Assembly: GCF_000010505.1 (NCBI RefSeq)
Contig: NC_010729.1
Location: 248,001-312,000 of the forward strand
DNA length: 64,000 nucleotides
Reading direction: 5' to 3'
DNA from: Porphyromonas gingivalis ATCC 33277
Lineage (GTDB): Bacteria > Bacteroidota > Bacteroidia > Bacteroidales > Porphyromonadaceae
Part shown: piece after piece, positions 60,593-64,000 of the stretch
Position numbering within the stretch: position 1 is the stretch's first letter
Layout of the letters: each line of letters begins with the position of its first letter
Translations under genes and position numbers: made by a program
Notes under the pieces: generated by a model
The model's input: the letters and a program-made list of their open reading frames with translations, nothing else
The model's database searches: none
What the model was told of the DNA's origin: nothing

Positions 60593-62284
60593 ATGAAGTT
60601 AAACAAAATGTTTTTGGTCGGAGCATTGCTCTCATTGGGCTTTGCTTCTTGTAGTAAAGAGGGCAATGGCCCCGATCCGGACAATGCGGCGAAGTCGTAT
60701 ATGTCTATGACGTTGTCCATGCCTATGGGAAGTGCTCGTGCGGGTGACGGACAGGATCAAGCTAACCCTGACTACCATTATGTAGGAGAGTGGGCAGGAA
60801 AAGACAAAATTGAGAAAGTGAGCATCTACATGGTGCCTCAGGGTGGCCCTGGGCTTGTGGAGAGTGCTGAAGATCTTGATTTTGGCACTTATTATGAAAA
60901 TCCTACTATAGATCCTGCAACCCACAATGCCATTTTGAAACCGAAAAAAGGTATCAAGGTTAATTCTGCTGTCGGCAAGACGGTTAAAGTATATGTGGTG
61001 CTCAATGACATCGCCGGCAAGGCAAAAGCCCTTTTGGCAAATGTTAATGCAGCAGACTTTGATGCTAAATTCAAAGAGATAATCGAACTGTCTACTCAGG
61101 CTCAGGCTTTAGGTACGGTAGCCGATGGCCCGAATCCTGCTACAGCGGCTGGAAAGATTGCCAAAAAGAATGGTACTACTGATGAGACAATCATGATGAC
61201 CTGTTTGCAGCCTTCTGATGCTTTGACTATCGAAGCTGCTGTATCCGAGGCCAATGCTATCGCAGGGATTAAGAATCAGGCCAAGGTTACGGTGGAGCGT
61301 TCTGTAGCACGTGCGATGGTTTCAACGAAAGCCCAGAGTTATGAAATTAAAGCCACTACTCAAATTGGAGAAATTGCCGCAGGTTCTGTTTTGGCTACCA
61401 TTACGGATATCAGATGGGTTGTTGCTCAAGGAGAACGTCGCCAATACCTAAGCAAGAAAAGAGGAACTGTTCCAGAAAATACTTGGGTTACTCCGGGTTC
61501 TGGTTTCGTTCCTACCAGCAGCACTTTCCATACAAATGCTACCGAGTATTATGATTATGCCGGTCTGTGGGAAGATCATAATACAAATGAGGCCGTAATC
61601 AGTGGAACTCAAGTGCCGACTTTGGCTGATTATCAGCTTCAGGACGTGACTGGCGAATTGGCAAATGCTCTTTCAGGGAAATTCCTGCTGCCTAATACCC
61701 ATAAGTCAGGTGCTAATGCTGCCTCGTCAGACTATAAGAGAGGTAATACTGCCTATGTATTGGTTCGTGCGAAGTTTACTCCCAAGAAAGAAGCCTTTAT
61801 CGATAGAGGTAAAACTTATTCAGATAATACTGCAGTTCCTGAATATGTAGCAGGTGAAGATTTCTTCGTTGGTGAGAATGGCCAGTTCTATGTGTCTATG
61901 AAATCCGTTACAGACCCCAAGGTAGGTGGTGTAGCTGGTATGAAGGCACACAAATATGTGAAAGGCAAAGTACTGTACTATGCTTGGTTGAATCCCAGTA
62001 CTACTTCTCCCGATTCATGGTGGAATTCCCCTGTTGTGCGCAACAATATCTACCATATCCACATCAAGAGCATCAAGAAGTTGGGCTTCAACTGGAATCC
62101 TTTGGTGCCGGATCCGGATCCTAGCAACCCGGAAAATCCGAATAACCCTGACCCGAATCCGGATGAGCCGGGTACTCCCGTTCCTACAGATCCGGAGAAC
62201 CCCTTGCCTGATCAGGATACGTTCATGTCGGTTGAGGTTACAGTTTTGCCTTGGAAAGTTCATTCCTATGAGGTTGATCTCTAA
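60593..62284 (+). CDS. mfa1: Mfa1 minor (67-kDa) fimbrillin
   Basis: A 563-residue lipoprotein precursor from MKLNKMFLVGALLSLGFASC; an in-frame start 23 codons upstream adds a non-signal extension and is rejected. The lipobox Cys is Cys20. The pilin is matured by the Arg-gingipain after Arg49 (MGSAR/AGDG), releasing a donor strand for polymerisation by strand exchange. Two beta domains of the Bacteroidota type-V pilin family follow; a Pro/Asp/Asn-rich stretch (about 505-545, PDPDPSNPENPNNP) precedes the C-terminal strand FMSVEVTVLPWKVHSYEVDL. It forms the shaft of the short Mfa fimbriae used for adhesion and co-aggregation. The sequence matches the 70A-type allele as I recall it. Confidence 0.97.
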   Translation: MKLNKMFLVGALLSLGFASCSKEGNGPDPDNAAKSYMSMTLSMPMGSARAGDGQDQANPDYHYVGEWAGKDKIEKVSIYMVPQGGPGLVESAEDLDFGTYYENPTIDPATHNAILKPKKGIKVNSAVGKTVKVYVVLNDIAGKAKALLANVNAADFDAKFKEIIELSTQAQALGTVADGPNPATAAGKIAKKNGTTDETIMMTCLQPSDALTIEAAVSEANAIAGIKNQAKVTVERSVARAMVSTKAQSYEIKATTQIGEIAAGSVLATITDIRWVVAQGERRQYLSKKRGTVPENTWVTPGSGFVPTSSTFHTNATEYYDYAGLWEDHNTNEAVISGTQVPTLADYQLQDVTGELANALSGKFLLPNTHKSGANAASSDYKRGNTAYVLVRAKFTPKKEAFIDRGKTYSDNTAVPEYVAGEDFFVGENGQFYVSMKSVTDPKVGGVAGMKAHKYVKGKVLYYAWLNPSTTSPDSWWNSPVVRNNIYHIHIKSIKKLGFNWNPLVPDPDPSNPENPNNPDPNPDEPGTPVPTDPENPLPDQDTFMSVEVTVLPWKVHSYEVDL

Positions 62285-62309
62285 TTAGCTATTGTAAAAT
62301 TTTCTTTTT

Positions 62310-62356
62310 GAGGGTGGGATTTCGGTTCCCACCGTTCTCCCACCCTCTATATTTTT
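62310..62356 (+). terminator. Terminator/attenuator between mfa1 and mfa2 with competing hairpins
   Basis: GAGGGTGGGA (62310-62319) pairs with TCCCACCCTC (62338-62347), followed by TATATTTTTT, an intrinsic terminator. The same left arm, GGTGGGA (62313-62319), can instead pair with TCCCACC (62327-62333). The two folds exclude one another. Confidence 0.8.
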
Positions 62357-62363
62357 TAAAACA

Positions 62364-63338
62364 ATGAACAAACGGAAGCATATGGATATTCGCAGACTTA
62401 TTATTTCTTTGCCGGCAATAATGGCCCTGTGGGGTGGTTTGGCTTCATGTGATAAGATGATTTATGACAATTACGATGATTGTCCTCGAGGAGTATATGT
62501 CAACTTCTATTCTCAGACTGAGTGTGCCGAAAATCCTTCTTATCCTGCGGAAGTTGCCCGATTGAACGTTTATGCTTTCGATAAGGATGGTATCCTTCGC
62601 AGTGCCAATGTGTTTGAGGATGTCCAGTTGTCAGCTGCAAAAGAATGGCTGATCCCTTTGGAGAAAGACGGCTTATATACGATTTTTGCTTGGGGTAACA
62701 TCGACGACCACTATAATATAGGTGAAATAAAAATTGGCGAGACGACCAAGCAGCAGGTTTTGATGCGCTTGAAGCAGGATGGTAAATGGGCGACCAATAT
62801 AGATGGGACGACCCTTTGGTATGCGACGAGTCCTGTCGTTGAGCTGAAGAATATGGAAGATGGCGCGGATCAGTATATCCATACGAGAGCCAATCTTCGA
62901 GAGTATACCAATCGTGTGACGGTGAGTGTAGATAGTTTGCCTCATCCCGAAAATTATGAAATAAAATTGGCCTCGAGCAATGGCTCCTATCGCTTCGATG
63001 GTACTGTTGCAAAAGCTGATTCTACTTATTATCCCGGCGAAACCAAAGTAGTAGGTGATAGCACATGCCGGGCTTTCTTTACGACACTCAAGCTGGAGAG
63101 TGGGCATGAAAATACCCTTTCCGTGACACATAAGCCGACCGGAAGAGAGATATTCCGTACAGACCTTGTAGGTGCTATTCTTTCGAGTCAGTATGCTCAA
63201 AATATCAACTTGCGCTGTATCAATGACTTCGATATAAGGTTGGTGGCACATCATTGCAACTGCCCTGACGATACTTATGTCGTTGTTCAAATCTGGATAA
63301 ACGGCTGGTTGATACATAGTTACGAAATAGAACTTTAA
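62364..63338 (+). CDS. mfa2: Mfa2 fimbrial anchor/length regulator
   Basis: A 324-residue lipoprotein. The signal (LIISLPAIMALWGGLASC, Cys29) has no Arg-gingipain site after it like that of Mfa1, fitting an anchor that stays lipidated. The mature part is a two-domain FimB/Mfa2-type beta fold (ARLNVYAFDKDGIL; WGNIDDHYNIGEIKIGE) ending in WINGWLIHSYEIEL, which resembles the C-terminal strand of Mfa1. Mfa2 anchors the short fimbria in the outer membrane and limits its length. A Met at residue 7 is an alternative start. The terminator-like structure before it probably keeps its level below that of Mfa1. Confidence 0.95.
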   Translation: MNKRKHMDIRRLIISLPAIMALWGGLASCDKMIYDNYDDCPRGVYVNFYSQTECAENPSYPAEVARLNVYAFDKDGILRSANVFEDVQLSAAKEWLIPLEKDGLYTIFAWGNIDDHYNIGEIKIGETTKQQVLMRLKQDGKWATNIDGTTLWYATSPVVELKNMEDGADQYIHTRANLREYTNRVTVSVDSLPHPENYEIKLASSNGSYRFDGTVAKADSTYYPGETKVVGDSTCRAFFTTLKLESGHENTLSVTHKPTGREIFRTDLVGAILSSQYAQNINLRCINDFDIRLVAHHCNCPDDTYVVVQIWINGWLIHSYEIEL

Positions 63339-63638
63339 GAGAAAAAAGACCGGTTCTTCACTCGCTTTCCCCTCTTTCTTTGAGGGTTGAAAGTAAGTCG
63401 TGAGGTCTAAGAAGAGATCGGAAGATAATCATAGTCAGGAGCTTCAGTGTTTGTTCCATAGAACAGATGTTTTTTTGAGGTTTTATTGTTTGGCATTTTG
63501 GCTTAATCTCCTTTCGGTCTGATCAAAGAGATCGAATGAGTTTGAGATGGTGCTTAGCACATAGAAAATCAGTCGGGAAAAACATGTTGTGAAACAAAAT
63601 ATGAATAGCTCCCCCTTATAACCATATACACTTGGAAT
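63339..63638 (+). other. Intergenic region between mfa2 and mfa3
   Basis: These 300 bp contain no gene. A weak hairpin TGTTC/GAACA (63452-63456 / 63461-63465) followed by TTTTTTT (63470-63476) could act as a terminator or attenuator. No clear promoter was found. Confidence 0.5.
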
Positions 63639-64000
63639 ATGATGCAGCTTAAAAAGAGATACTTTGCACTTATCCTATTGCTTTTCCTTTGGAGCGGATG
63701 CGATAGAGGAGTTGATCCACAGCCGGATCCTTTACAGCCGGATGTTTATCTACTCGTTAACGCGAGAGCAGCACATACGAATGGCGAGGAATCCATCAAT
63801 ATGGATGCCGAGGATTTTGAAGATCGTGTACACAGTCTCGCTATGTTGGTGTTCGATAGCAATACAGGAGAAAAAGTTGCCGAACATTTTTCTTCCTCCA
63901 TAGGGAGCGGTACTTCTACCTATGTCTTTACTGTGAAATTGAAACCCGGACAGCGCGATTTCTTTTTCGTGGCAAATATTCCCAATATGCAGACTGCCAT
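63639..64000 (+). CDS. mfa3: Mfa3 fimbrial tip-associated protein, 3' end outside window
   Basis: The first 120 codons of a gene running off the right edge. From ATG 63639 the protein starts MMQLKKRYFALILLLFLWSG then Cys21, a lipoprotein signal. A Pro/Asp-rich segment (QPDPLQPD) and VNAR/AAHTN follow: Arg43 with this start is the Arg-gingipain processing site, as in Mfa1. LAMLVFDSNTGEKV is the first beta strand of the fimbrial fold. Mfa3 is an accessory subunit at the tip, needed for assembly of Mfa4 and Mfa5. A second ATG directly adjacent (63642) is also possible. Confidence 0.9.
   Translation, partial: MMQLKKRYFALILLLFLWSGCDRGVDPQPDPLQPDVYLLVNARAAHTNGEESINMDAEDFEDRVHSLAMLVFDSNTGEKVAEHFSSSIGSGTSTYVFTVKLKPGQRDFFFVANIPNMQTA

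Noticed and set aside
1-64000. Insertion sequences, CRISPR arrays, tRNA and rRNA genes
   Set aside because: I looked for transposase motifs, regular spacer-repeat arrays and cloverleaf or rRNA sequences and saw none. The 22-bp palindrome arrays are too short and their spacers too small for CRISPR.

Overview
The window is a chromosomal segment of Porphyromonas gingivalis (Bacteroidota). The clearest marker is at the right end: a 563-residue Mfa1 fimbrillin with lipobox Cys20 and the Arg49/Ala50 gingipain maturation site, followed by mfa2 and the start of mfa3. The gene order (capsule genes with a UDP-GlcNAc 2-epimerase, then HU, hemH, mannosyltransferase-like gene, gpmA, mgtE, ksgA, pepD, fabD, parAB, agmatine genes, ftsY/aspS, pepO, pfp, metG, mfa) also fits what I recall of that species. 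Promoters resemble the Bacteroidota -7 element TAnnTTTG, and several start codons were chosen with its help. I saw no rRNA, tRNA, insertion sequence or CRISPR array.

Region 1-6.3 kb is the distal end of a capsule/surface polysaccharide locus. It holds a CapK-like adenylate-forming enzyme cut by the window edge, a divergent HU-like protein preceded by five palindromes at exactly 22-bp spacing, an acetyltransferase, a six-hairpin-type protein, a GT2 glycosyltransferase, a WecG/TagA transferase and a WecB/EpsC epimerase. These genes look more AT-rich than the rest. A canonical HU gene with its own promoter and two tandem terminators follows (6.6-7.0 kb).

Region 7-23.6 kb holds an outer-membrane barrel, YigZ, a DUF4924-like protein, a phosphodiesterase lipoprotein, an operon of hemH, a WaaP-like LPS kinase and a GT4 glycosyltransferase, gpmA, a flippase/CDP-glycerol transferase pair, mgtE, ksgA, a flippase-like membrane protein, pepD and fabD. 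Region 23.8-29.7 kb is a parA-parB-DUF5683-lytic transglycosylase operon, then the two-step agmatine-to-putrescine pair.

Region 29.9-39.4 kb is one long leftward run of nine genes with minimal gaps: aspS, nspC, ftsY, rimO, a tandem-HU/transmembrane/LysM protein, a sigma-54 activator without receiver, lptE, a TPR protein and secG. Region 39.8-51 kb carries ribD, prmC-recX-comF, pepO with a sugar nucleotidyltransferase, an ECF sigma factor, PPi-dependent phosphofructokinase, a DUF1905 protein, an Hsp15-like S4 protein, pth and ctc. Region 51.6-59.2 kb has metG, a 5'-nucleotidase and a degenerate DEDDh exonuclease, then a MarR regulator and a four-domain CoA-disulfide reductase/rhodanese/TusA/DsrE fusion.

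The most unusual signals are non-coding: the 22-bp palindrome array, a second 22-bp-spaced palindrome set near 29.7 kb, a dispersed hairpin element present four times, nested hairpins upstream of hemH, a possible promoter-hairpins-terminator RNA unit upstream of mfa1, and two mutually exclusive hairpins between mfa1 and mfa2.
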